Part shown: one piece after another, positions 1 to 13,200 of the stretch
Position numbering within the stretch: position 1 is the first letter of the stretch
Layout of the letters: every line of letters begins with the position of its first letter
Assembly: GCF_002078875.1 (NCBI RefSeq)
Contig: NC_034414.1
Location: 35,238,826 to 35,302,825, forward strand
Length of the DNA stretch: 64,000 nucleotides
Source: Numida meleagris
Taxonomy: Eukaryota > Chordata > Aves > Galliformes > Numididae
Direction: 5' to 3'
Translations under genes and position numbers: made by a program
Notes under the pieces: generated by a model
Seen by the model: only the letters and a program-made list of their open reading frames with translations
Databases searched by the model: none
What the model was told of the DNA's origin: nothing

Positions 1-1135
1 CAACCTCTGGCAGCTTTCTCAAAAAAAACGTGTCCCCCTTTTCCAGAAAAAAACACACTTGCTATAATCACCTCTCTGAGAGGTTTGCTTCCTTCATCTA
101 AATTTACTATCTCAAAGATGCTTTACTGCAGCCTTTTCTTTGTGCAAGATGTAAAAACATCTAAAAAAAATCAGCTTCTTGAGTTATTTAAACTCTGTCG
201 CCTTCACTGCAATACTGCTTTTCTTTTTTTTTTTCCAACTTCGTGTACTCTGCTGATTCATACACGCTCTAAAAATCTCAGTACCCTAACATCAAAACAA
301 GATTACTTCTGTTGTGGAACAAAGAAACATATCCATATTTTATAGCTGGGTTTTCATAGAGGGGTTTTTAATAAACCAGGTTTATTCTATTCAAAAGAGG
401 CAGATGGAATGGAATAAGTAAAAAATCTCTATAATTTAATTATGCATGACATTTAAAACAAGTTGGTCTTGCAAATAAAAACCCTACTAACAAGTTTTGA
501 GGAGGAAAGACAACTTGAGAGAGCTCTGGCTTTTAAAAATAACTGTTCTTCAGAAGAGACTGTCTGAGGCCCGTGTAAATTTTAAGATGACTTTACTGGT
601 CTTCAGTGGTCTTTCTAAATTGATACAGCATTGCTTCCTATCCCTCTCCATCTTACTGATGCAGATTATGCAGCCTGAGTGGCGTACCACATCACTTACT
701 GCAGTGACACAAGGAAAAGAGCAAGAAAACAGAACAGTCTTGCCTTTATATCGATTCAAACTTCAGTAATGCATGATATCACTCATCCACATCAGCATCA
801 GGAAGACAAATTAGTTTTCCATACAATTAACAGCAATTTGAAGTTACTAGTTATGGGAAATGAAATGCAAATACAAACAATTGGCCTACATTTATTATTT
901 AAACCTCAGGATTTGCCACTCTTTCCATTTCATTTTCTACAGAAAGCACGTCACCAATGCAAATGGAAATAAGCAATGAACGTGAATCACAAACAAAAAA
1001 ATTGAAAAACCACAATTCAATTGATTAGTGGCATTCACATTCCACAAAAGACTTAGAAAACATGTTACTGAGCAGAAAATTTATGTCCAAGATGACAGCT
1101 ATCTATCAGTTGTTTTTCTTTTAAAAGGTATTTAC
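1..1135 (-). other. STRN3: STRN3 intron 13 (partial)
   Basis: AT-rich noncoding sequence after the exon 13 donor. I searched for the next WD40 exon and for repeats and see neither. Confidence 0.8.
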
Positions 1136-1257
1136 CGTAGGTGTCATATGGGTCCACGTTAGGGCTAGGCATGTTCCACCACTGGATGGTTGCATCAATA
1201 CCACCACTGAAACATTGCTCTCCATTAGAACTAATCGCCAATGACAATACAGGTCCA
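1136..1257 (-). CDS. STRN3: STRN3 exon 13, WD40 blade 2; last exon in window
   Basis: 122-nt exon encoding [18 protein letters not shown], then [18 protein letters not shown] and YDTY plus one base. It forms the second WD40 repeat (ATIQWW replaces the usual tetrad end). Acceptor CCAATAG, donor GTAAAT. I could not find the next conserved block (starting PNVLAGTLVGH in human) in 1-1135, so the gene continues outside the window. Confidence 0.95.
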
Positions 1258-4200
1258 CTATTGGGAGACAGAGAAGATGTAGTTTACTGATACTGTCAAC
1301 AGTATAGTTAAAATCTTGCAATCTATTTTAAAAAAGGCAAAAACAAAAGAAGAAGCCTGGATGAACTAAACAATTCTGTTAAAATCTTAAGTCTCAGCAA
1401 GTTATACAAACCTATATTAAAATATTTACAACAACTTAACTATCAAAATTTAAGCAATTCACAATACACAATTTTACTTCAGTAGAAACTACACCTGCAA
1501 AGGAAATGGAGGAATGAAGGAATTTAAAACAAACAAACAAAAAAACAGACAGTCAATGCCAGTCTAAAAACTAGTTGTGCTGAAAGAGGTTGTTCTAGCT
1601 CCCTGTCACTAACACTATGAACTGTCTCAGATGGACAGAAACCTATGCTCCAGTAAACTGGTTCAGAAAAATAATCCTAGGCGGAGTACTTCTTGGTTAA
1701 GGTTAGACTACTGCTAGTTGAACATCTTGAGCCTGTTTGCAGTGACACTAGACAAGCTGTATCCCAAAGGAAGCAGCACCTTTGGACACACCATTAAGTC
1801 AAGTTTAACTGTCTTGTAAAACAATATCCCAAAATTAGATGGCTGGTTCATGACAGGTCATGCTTAAGATACAAAGTTTACTGGTCTTAAGTGCAGATGA
1901 GCAAACTAGAATTATATATTTAAAGCTAGTGAAAACGGATACTACTAGTTGAATCCACCTACATACTTGACACAGTGAGGAATGAACCGAGTCTGCCTTA
2001 CGTCCATAATTTTTTTTGTCTTGATGACTGCAGCTGTATTTTTCATCTCTCAAAACTGAGGACTACTATATTAGACTATTAGAATTCTATATTATCTATT
2101 TTCTTTAGATCTTACTTATTAAAAGCCACAGCCCAAGACACAGACATTGCTCAGGCAATTTCAGTGTCATCTTCTACAACACCTCCTTCCTCTTTTTCTT
2201 TTACCACGGACTCTGCAACTGATGACAGGGAATCAGTATTTACCTAATCTTGTCTATATGATGGTTTATGAATCCAGGAGATAACAAATTTATCAAGTAA
2301 TTCTGTCAAACACTTACATGTGGGCCCTAAATGTGTAGATGGGTTCTACATCTAAAGAGGCACTCCTGAAAGATGAAGAGGAAAAATTATTACACAAAAT
2401 GAAGTCTCAACTGAAGAACTCCAAAAACGTTTAAGAGTTTTAAGAGAATCAAGTTCAAAGACTTTTAAAACACAACTGATGCTTTATAAAAATCCATATA
2501 CTTACTTTTTGGCAGGAACCGTTTTCTGCAAATTCCAAAGTTTTAGAGTATGGTCCTCAGAGGCTGTAACCAGCACAGGCTCTACAGGATGAAAAGCTAA
2601 TGCCCGCACTCCATCAAAATGACTGCGTAGCGTATACTTAGGGTTCCATGTCTTTCGGAAGGCATCTTTATTAGCCGGCAGCTTAAAAAAGAAAAGGAGT
2701 AATTTTACATTGTGTTTAAAAATATGTATAATAAATATTTGTACTTCACAAAAAGCTTTTTTTTAAAAAAAATTTAGTTAATACATATTCAACCTTAAAT
2801 ATGCATTTCTCTATTGATCTATATGCATCTATAACTCCCTCTCTGGCATGCAAGGAAGTCAATTTATTTTTTTCCAACTGTAAAAGCTTCTTTTGTTCCA
2901 CTGCGGAAAAGAGCACAATACTGAATATGCAAACAAGAAACTTCGATTTTCAAATTTTTGTTTTAATCCTTTGTGCAACGATACCTTATTCTTCTTTTCT
3001 GAAAAAAGACACCGGTTTCATTGCTTATCATATTCTCTGTACCCAAGGAAGAGATTACAACTTTCAAAAGCCCATTTATCACTTAGAACAATAAAAATAA
3101 CTTCAGGTCCCCAGATCTCTTCCTTAGATTAACAGCTTGACTAAGAATGACAGGAACCATATGCAAGTGATGAATAATTCCACATGATAAGGCATGTACA
3201 CAGAAATAGCTGATTAAAGTATGAGGGCTGCTCTGAAAGTTATACCTCCTATTTTATTGTATTGGCCCACTACATCAGAAGTGGATGCTGGTGGTATAAC
3301 AGTAGAGATTGAAACTGCCTGCCATTATTCCATTACATTTTGTTGCCGTGCAACAGACCGCAGCAGAGCAGCAGTCTGGCAAAATGACAGCTGACACGGA
3401 AGTACGTATGAAGCAAAGGCGAGTCACTGAATTTCTCCATGCAGAAAAAAACACACTCACTGTTCATCACTGGTGAAAATGCATAGCTAATGGTGGTGAC
3501 TACGTTGAAAAATAGTGTTTTGCAGCTGAGAATTTACTCTATTTAATAGTGTTACTGTGCTTTTTGTATCTGTGTAGTTTTCATGGAAGTATATGGGAGG
3601 CATCACTTCTGAAGTGACCTATATACTTAATAACAAATGTACATTAAAGAACGTTATATAAAAGCATTACATGAAAGGCTGTAATGAGTTTTAAATATAT
3701 TTGTGCGGCAACTTATCTACTGTGTGAAGCAGGACACAAAAGCTGTCCTTATATATCAGTGAACACCCAATTCATTCTCTCCACAAAAAAATTAAAACCC
3801 ACAAACAATAAATGCTTAGTATTAATCCTAGTTATCTCACAAAAGTTGCCAAAAAAATTTCTTACAGTGAATGTAAGAGACCAATTTGGAGCTCCAAACA
3901 TAACTTATATTAATCAGAGAGTAGAGAAGACCCATAAAAGACTACATCCCACGTACCCTAAAACATCCACCCAAGGAGAAACAGATGTGCATATACTTCT
4001 CTCTTTCTCTCAAGTAATTATAAAGAGACTTTAGAAAACTGAATTGAGTTAGATAACCAAAATTAGCAAATGAAGAATCAATGCATACTCATTCTATACT
4101 CTGCCTTACGCACTATCTATTCATGTATCTGTTAAAACAGTTCTCAACTACAGGCCAGAATCTCTCAATACCCCCAAGATACTTTCAGAAACACTATGGA

Positions 4201-7200
4201 GAGATTAAACACCCTCATATTTAATAAAAACCTTAGTATCTGTCAGGACTGAAAACAAAAATCAAATAATAATGTAACAGTACGCCATAATATCTCTATC
4301 CTGGACTGAATTATAAGTAATTACCCAAACTAGAGTTGATTAAATCCAATCAAAATAAATAGAAATTCTCAGACAATACAATTAACTGTTCTAAGTTAGA
4401 GATGTGTACACATTTGCTTTTTCTGTACATTAGGGTGTTTGCGTTTTATCAGACCAAGCAAAATAAGTCTGTTTTACTAGATGCGCAGTGTGAATCTTTT
4501 TTTAATATACTATGTAACAAATAAATTTCACTGTAAAATATTTTACTGTCAATCTTTCTTCTCTGCACTGCACTGAATATCTCAGTATTTTCTGCTGATA
4601 TTGAAGTTATTTAGAACTATACTGCACTACACGGCCTTTATACAAAGAATAATATCTTCTTTGTATGAGGGAGCAGAGCAAAGTTCTGGAGCTCTGTTTA
4701 ATTATTAAGGAAGTATTTTTCTAGCTAACAGAGTTTCTTCATATTTCTAATCATCATTATATAAATCATAGAACTAGCTAGGTTGGAAAAGACCTACAAG
4801 ATCATCCGGTCCAACCATCCACCTACCACCAATAACCCCACTAGACCATGTCTCTCAACGCTATATCTAAATGTTTCTTGAACATCTCCAGGGACGGTGA
4901 CTCAACCACCTCCCTGGGCAGCCCATTCCAGCGCCTGACCACTCTTTCAGAAAAGTAGTATTTCCTCATGTCCAGCCTAAATCTCCCCTGGTGCAACTTG
5001 AGGCCATTCCCCCTCGTCCTGTCACTAGTTACAAGAGAGAAGAGGCTGACCCCCAGCTCACTACAACCTCCCTTCAGGTAGGGATAGAGAGCGATAAGGT
5101 CTCCCCTGAGCCTCCTCTTCTCCAGACTGAACAATCCCAGCTCCCTCAGCCGCTCCTCATAAGGCCTGTGCTCCAGACCCCTCACCAGCTTCGTCGCCCT
5201 CAATGTCTTTCTTGCAGTGAGGGGCCCAAAACTGGACACAGTACTCGAGGTGGGGCCTCACCAGGGCTGAGTACACAGGGACAATGACTTCCCTACTCCT
5301 ACTGGCAACACTATTTCTGATACAAGCCAGGACGCCATTGGCCTTCTTGGCCACCTGGGCACACTGCTGGCTCATGCTCAGCCGAGCATCGACCAATACC
5401 CTCAGGTCCATTTCCTCCACACAACCTTCCAGCCACTCTGCCCCAAGCCTGTAGCGTTGCCTGTGGTTGTTGCGGCCAAAGTGCAAGACCCAGCACTTGG
5501 TCTCGTTGAACCTCATCCCACTGGCTTCAGCCCAGAGATCCAGCCTGTCCATATCTCTGGGCTGAAGCCAATACATTCATCTACCTGCCTAACTCCTGAT
5601 GCCTCATGCAGTTGTGGCCATCTGGGGCTTACAGAAATTAAAGTCCAGTATCTGAAATAGCTGGGCTTAATTTCAGTACATTACACCCCACATGAAAGAG
5701 AAGTTCCTGATTCTTTCAATGTGTTGTGCACCCACACCACAATGATTTTTGTTACACTTGTGATTTTTCTTCACTTGTGACTTATTTTTTTCAAGAAAAC
5801 TAGGACCAAGTACACTCATCCTTACTTAAAAACAACAAGAAGTTTATTAATTGTTGTTAAAATGGCTGTTGCAACAGTAACTTCTTTCTCAGCAGTTTAG
5901 AGATACTCGCTAGATTGCAAGGTACTAAACTGACAGAACTTCAGAAAAACAAGCTGCACTTCCAACACTAAGGAAGGCTTTAAAGACTTCACGTTTTTTC
6001 AAACAGATGTCAACACCTTGTTCTTCTAAGAAAACACTATATACACCTTTCCTTGAAATGTAGTTAAATGTAAACAGGTTTTTTTTTTTTTAAATTCCCC
6101 CTGCCCATCTTTCTAATGAACCTTAACAAGAGAACAACTAACATATCTTTAAAAAGATCCTTGTAACCCCTAAGAAAAAAGATAGTAATCTATTTTCAAA
6201 GAAGTGCACATCACAAAAACATTGTCAAGGAACTTGGAAAAAGCATTTGCTGATTACGAAGTCTAAATGTGAGATACAAAACAGGAGAGAGGCAAAATAA
6301 AAAAAGCAAAAAAAAAGTAACGCCGTGCATCAATATTTTAAAGAGGACAAGTCAGAAACCTCTCCAAACAAAGGCACAGGCACACAGCTCCACTAAGTCT
6401 TAAATGTTCTACTGGTAAAAGCCAGAAGATAAAGAAAGGAAGATAGCTGATAGGAGAGATATATGAAGCTACTGAAGATACATGATACTGTAGTCTATCT
6501 CCCTACCCGTTCAGTGGGTGTTAATTAAAAAATCAGCTAAATTCCTGATCCCAGTCCCTGGACCAATAAAAAGTCACAGAGCAGATGTTTAGAATAGTAG
6601 GGTCTACAAAAAACAAACCTGCCATCTGAAATGCCCATCACTAAAAAGCAAAAACAAGCAAAAAAAAAAAACCCCTTTACCATAATCTCCTTAAACCTAA
6701 AATAGAAAAAAAAACCCCATAGAATCTTACCACATGGGGGGGCAGAGAAGGAAAAGCTGAACAGATTAGAGAACAATTAGAACTGGAAATGCCTACTTTA
6801 TAGCATGTGGCAAGCAACTCAGTCATTCTGCCTTATGAGCCACCAGAGAATCTGACCAAAAGAAACTACAACTGAGGAAGAGTTAAAAAAGAAAAGCAAA
6901 AAAAAACCCCAAACAACCCACACCCAAACCAAACAAAATCAAGCATCAAGTAGGAAAGCTCTTTCTGGCCTCTGCACTCAAGAGAATCCTTATACCACAG
7001 TATACCACTTTCTCAGGGTACAAACATGTACTAAATATGAAGAACAAGATCCCGAAAGCGACATTACTTGAGATGACTGCTGCTGTAAGGAATCCAAGCA
7101 CTAAATGCTTATCAAACAGAAAAAATATTCAGCTACAATTAAAATTCTAAAGATTTAAAATTTAATCTCCATCCTCTCCATATGTAGTCTCCTTTTCAAA

Positions 7201-10200
7201 AAATAAGATTTTCATCAAGGAGTTTTATATAAAAGCTAATGGAAGCCTGATGGGGAGGGATGGGAGATTGTCTTTTGTTTGTTTTGCTTGTATTTTCCAT
7301 TATAATGGTTCACATCTAAGGTATCTGAAGAGCATGGAACTATTGCAAGCAAAATGCAAGAATTTAGGCTAACAAATGCGAGGTGGTTCGGTGGGTTTTG
7401 TTTTTAACTTAAATATTACACTTAGCTTAACATCAGCTGCTTATCTGGGGACTTACTGGAAAAACAGGTGGCTTGCAGGGGTAAGAGATTAAGTTGTCCT
7501 ACAAGCACTGTATTACAAGTACAGGATAAGACACAGTCCTATTGTACTGGACATACATAGTTACATGGAAACAACTTCAGAAATAAAGAACTATCACAGA
7601 ATTTTTAACCTGGAGGAACATCATGATGCAAGAGAACTACATACCATCTGAATTTCAGTCTCTTCAAAACCATGGCAGGACAGATTCCCTTGTTCTTAAA
7701 TAAAAACATTAAGAAAACCTTTCTACCTATGGAACTTGATATTACAATTTTATCTTCTCAGGTACAGGAAGAAGTCAGTACACATTTTTCAGATATACTT
7801 GTAAAGTCCCTAAGAGCACTGGGAAAGGAAGACTAGAGAGGAAGCAGGGAAGCTAAATGACAATTATAGTTGATCACTTCTAATTTCTGCTTGGTAAACG
7901 ATCCAGTTGGAAGGAAAACAAAAACAAGAAAACTTATTCATATGTTTTGTCTCCTTCAACAGCCAGATATTTATACATTGATGACACCACCCCAAACATC
8001 TCCCACATTCAAGGGCCTTTAGCAAAAGGATCTTGCTGAGAAACTTTTCAAAATCCAACAACACTGAAGCACAATACAAAAAACCTGAGAAGTTCAGTAC
8101 CTTGATTTTGAGATTCTGATCTGCTTTGTTGTTTTTTTCTTCATCCAAATTAGTATTCAGTGAAGATACAAGCAAGAGCATTTAGAGGTTAACCACGTCA
8201 ACAGAAGACTACATAAGAAAGCACCTCAAGCTATTCAATTTCATAATCCACAGTGGAACTTACTACAGGTTGGGGGCGTTGTTTTACTACCAGTTATGGA
8301 GGTTTCAAATTTAAGCTGCCTTTAGGCACGTACAAGAGTGAAGTTACTAAAAAACCTTTTCTTCCATGTTTATTTACTCACAGATTTAATTGAAAATTTT
8401 TTTAAAAGTGTCATATTCTACACATTGCATATGATCCTCAAGTCTGTCTGCCATATTTTTACACATAATTATATGGCAGATTTAGCTCAAAAGGCAAAAT
8501 CCAGACAGATAAGATGCAAAGAGCTGAAACTAAGCTCTGATTTCAAGTTAACTGATTTCTCAGAAGTGCTACATCATTTGAAATGAATCAGACAATCTGA
8601 TGATTAATCTTGTGAACAGGACAACGTATTATATAAGTGTATGAAATATGGCAAGTATTTTAAAAAGTACTTTTACTGAGCTTTTCACAGCTTTCTAAAA
8701 GGATAGAGAATTCATATTTTCAATTTTTAATCAGGAAATATAACTTCAAACTAACACCTTGCAGTAAAGAATGTATTATCATTTACTTCATGACAACACT
8801 TAGTATTTCTATATAAATACTGAAGGGCAACTATGATTAAATAAAATGGTGTGCAGCCTAAGTATTTTCAGACCCTGCAACAAAAACAACAAAAAACTAA
8901 CAAGATACTTTAAACACAGTACAATATGTAAGACTTACCTGGACTTTTCTCTAACTAGTCAAATATTACCAGCCAATAAAAAAAACTGAGCAAAACCCTA
9001 GTGGCAGTAGCTTAATTAACATGCTAATGACAATCTCAAATCACTAGGTAATATTAAAAATACTCCCTAGAAGTTTACATCAGAAATACACAGTAATATA
9101 TAGTCTATGCTATTAACACCACATAAACAGAAAGGGTGGAGCAGAGCAATAAGTTTCCATAAATATTTGTGTTTTATGCCATGTCTCCTCAATACTCCAT
9201 TTCAGTGTATAATTGCCATTTTCATTTGAAGAAATTCACATTAAGAAGTCAAACTGTATTCTATGCCATTACACATCCCCCAGTAACAAAATATGAATGA
9301 AATTATGTAAGAAGAAAATAAACAAGTCATCTTAATTTTGATTACTCAAAATACTTAGCACATTCAGAAGGTTCCCCCTCCTCCTCCCAGGTAGTAATAT
9401 TTGCTACTAAAAGCTCCATTCTCTGCATCTGTAACATTCAGGGTGGAGGGAGAGGGTAGAGGGAAACTATCATTGATTAAGTTAAACTGTATAAAGAATT
9501 TTAAAATGAAATTGCACTTACATCATAACTATAGTCTGCATCATTTGTTACTGTCAAGTCTGCAAGGTCTCCAAGGCCCAGTACACTTAACAAAACATCA
9601 TCAGAACCCATAATAAATGACTTGCCTCCTCCAGATGGAAACGTTATTGGCTCAGCTACAAAGAATAAAAGTTTCTTTAAGTCTCAATATAATAATTTAA
9701 ACATTGATGAAAAACTGCATTATTCATCACTTACAAGCAAAGCAGTGTTTAAAACGGAACTAGTACACAGCACATACTACATTTCAAGTAAAAAAAAGAA
9801 CACACACACGTGCAAACACACATTAAAAACACAATTTTCATCATGATTTCTCTAATTTCAACTTGGTCTACAAAAATTTACATAATTTTACAATTTACAA
9901 ATGATACGTGAGAAGGTAACAAGAATGAAGTGACTTGATATCATTTTGCAATATCAAATCTACGTCCTACATCTCCAAATAATACTTCACTCACTACACC
10001 ACGTTGCCTGCCTTCCACCTATTCGCAGATACATCTCTATGCTTTGTACTAGTCAAATATCTCTACTTGCACATTAAGTATTTTTATTTCAAGTCAAGGT
10101 CTCCTGCAAAACTTCTCTCCTATTTCAAGTTTTCAGATGATTTAAGAAAAGAAATATCTGTTATTTGTGAATCTCCTCTTACTTTCTCTATATGATTTTC

Positions 10201-13200
10201 GATTTTAGGATTTTAAAATTACATTCAACTATTTATCTCACTTAGCTGTGCTTTCTCAAAGTTTAATATTAAACATTTTTGTTAATTACCATTCAGAATG
10301 AATAAATACAAATTATCTACAAACCATGTATGAACGTACATCTGAATGATGAAAGTTTCATTCACCCATATTCCTTATAATCAACAACACTGTATACCTC
10401 CTTCTACATTATGCCCAAATACCAACTTAGTGGTGAGAAATATGAATAAAGGCTTAAAAACTAATACTTGAGCACGTTATTAGAAGCTGCTTTTACTTAT
10501 CAGTGTTCTCTTTTGTGAAAAAAAATTGGGATGCTTGATAGGTAGCATACTTTAGATCAACTTCAGTGAAATGGGAACTTCAGCGAAGTGTAATCATTTC
10601 CAAAGCATATTAATTCTTATCTGACATCTTCAGAAATTGAATTTGCTTGACTTTCAGATTTCACTGACATGGATAGAGTTACAGCATCACTGTAGTAGCA
10701 CTTCTCATTTCTAATCCTCTCAGAAATAAAGCTTTAACACACTTTTTTTTTGCAGTCTAAATTTCTGACTAGAATTAAAGGGAGATACAACACTTCTATA
10801 TGAAGCAAGAAGTAACATCACAAACATTCTTTAGGTTAACTTAAAATAGTGAAATCCTCAAATGAATAATTAGGTCATTTTTTTCAGATATTCAAGATTT
10901 CCTTGGTTCTCTTCTGACTATTAAAAAACCAGAAGGGAAAAAAAGATTATAATACTTTATTTGGAATGTTCAAAACTGGCTCACTTTCACTGTCCTGACA
11001 AAGTCCTAGACTCACAAATATAACTATCCATTTACAAGCCAAATTTCCTAAGTCATAGTAACAGAAATAAAGCTTCCCAGACCATAGGGGAAAGGAGACA
11101 ACATCCTCATTTTACACCTGAGGACACTTTCCATCCTTGCTGTGAGTCCTATTTGATCTAAGATATGCTCACGTAGTTTAAATGAGCTCCCAAGTCTATC
11201 CTCCTAATAGTGTGTGAGATTAATGCCGTCTGTGCTTAGCAGATCAGCTTTCATGAGTGAAGCTCTACCGCTGAAAATAGCACAATAAGTCTATACATAA
11301 ATAAAGAGATGTTGAAGTTGTTAAGACTTCAAAGTTAACATTATTCAAAATTTAGAAGCACATTTCTCAACACTAAAGCTACCAGTATGTATATGCAGTG
11401 TAACGACATTTTTATTAATTTTAAAAATAACTTTCTGCAAATATGACATTCAATAGAAGACCCAAGAATGTTTGCAAGTTGCTTGGGTTTTCAATTTTTT
11501 TTTTTTTTTTAAGGTCTCTTTTTTATACATGGCAGAGAAGAAATACAATGAAATATGCATGAAGTTATAGCTACCATAAATAAAGATCCATACCCGGGCA
11601 TATATCAATAGGTATACGGAAAAAAATAATTATCAAATGTTTTTGATTAAAAAAAGGAGATCATTCCCACAGCTGTGGGAATAGGTGTTCAAAAAGAAAA
11701 AAATAACTCTCTGCGCTATATACTGGATATAGAATCAAGTTGTTGCTCAGAATCAAGCTGCACATTCTATTTCTGAATATCGTGCACTATGGCAAAATGG
11801 AAACTTTTTTAATGGCCAAGACTATAACATGTTATTACAACGTAACAATTTTCTCATATTTAAACCTGCACTTGAGTAGAGATAAAGTCTTTAGAAATTT
11901 AAAATACTTATTCCCAGCCAATTAGAACCATAGTTAGAATTAGAACCACAGTTCTAACAGAATTACAGTTTCTTTTCTGATCCCCTAGCCCTCATTAAGT
12001 TAAAAAAAAAAGTGAGCTTAAAAACCCCTTTTTCTCTACGTGAAAATAACATTTCCAACCCCTCCATTTATAACAGAACTGGAACACTTAATAGCAGAGG
12101 GTAGCATAAAGCTTAAGAACAGCCCCAAGAACATTACAGCTTGGTAGCATTTATCAGGCTAGCATGCCCTAGCAAGAAAGACATACAATTGCTCCCTAAA
12201 GCTGTCTGCAAAAAAACCTTAGCTTTGAAATCACAGCTGAATAAAATAATTGAGTAAAATCACCATATTATATTAAGTATTTGAAATTTACAAAGGACAG
12301 ACCTAGAATGAATACAAAGTAAGCTTGTATGCTTGTAACTTTGTCTTTTTTATAATGGGTTGTGCAAATATTTAGAAAGCCACAGAATATTGTTCAGAAT
12401 ACAATTTCTAACCAAAACAGCAAAACTTACACTACTCTTCCAGTTTAAAAGTTACGGAGAAACCACAATTAACAGATATAATAATAAACATATTCATACT
12501 ACTGCTCTTAATGAATAAAGTCCAGCAAACTGAACTGATAAGCCATAATCATACAAGCACATAAATAGATAGAAATACAATTCTGAAGGCAGTTTACTTG
12601 AAAATTGTTTGGACAATCCTTATTTGAAATGTAGGACAGTGTCTGTTCTACAGGAACCAGGCAACAAAAGTTAGCCCTTATCAAACTCAAATCTACAGTA
12701 TTTCTTCAGAAGGATGGCTTTGTACTTACTTGAGATATGCCTTTAAAACAGACATCAGATAACATGCCATTTAAAACACCTAGCACAAAACATTGCAGCA
12801 GTCACGCAGTTACTGGAGAGATGCCAGACATCTCTATACCATCACGCCACATTTATAGTGATAGCAGAAGGTACATGCACACAGATTTCTGCAACAGAAA
12901 CTTCACCAGTAATCTCTCCAATTGCATTCTACAGGTTAATTTGATACTTGTGCATCTTTAAATTGTAAAGAAAAATAAAGATGAAAAGGAAGGCAGTAAA
13001 ACAGAAGGCTGGAAAACAGGTAAAGTAATAGTTTGGGATAGTAGCAAAAACACTTCCCCACAAACTTTACACTTTTCTGCTTAGAACAAGACAGAAGTTT
13101 GAGGGTGGAGGAGGACAGACAATAGCAAGGGTTAAGGAAAAACAAAAGAACCAATAAGCAGCATCAGTAATAACGCAAATTGTTTTGACTTCTGGGATAG

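Larger units (their letters stand above)
2682..9521 (-). other. STRN3: STRN3 intron 10
   Basis: 6.8-kb intron holding the mariner remnant and the CR1 copy. The rest is AT-rich with short A/T homopolymers; nothing else recognised. Confidence 0.85.

Noticed and set aside
8590..8690. Possible C/D-box snoRNA (TGATGA near 8596, CTGA near 8676)
   Set aside because: Wrong strand for the host gene, no terminal stem, and the boxes are short enough to occur by chance.
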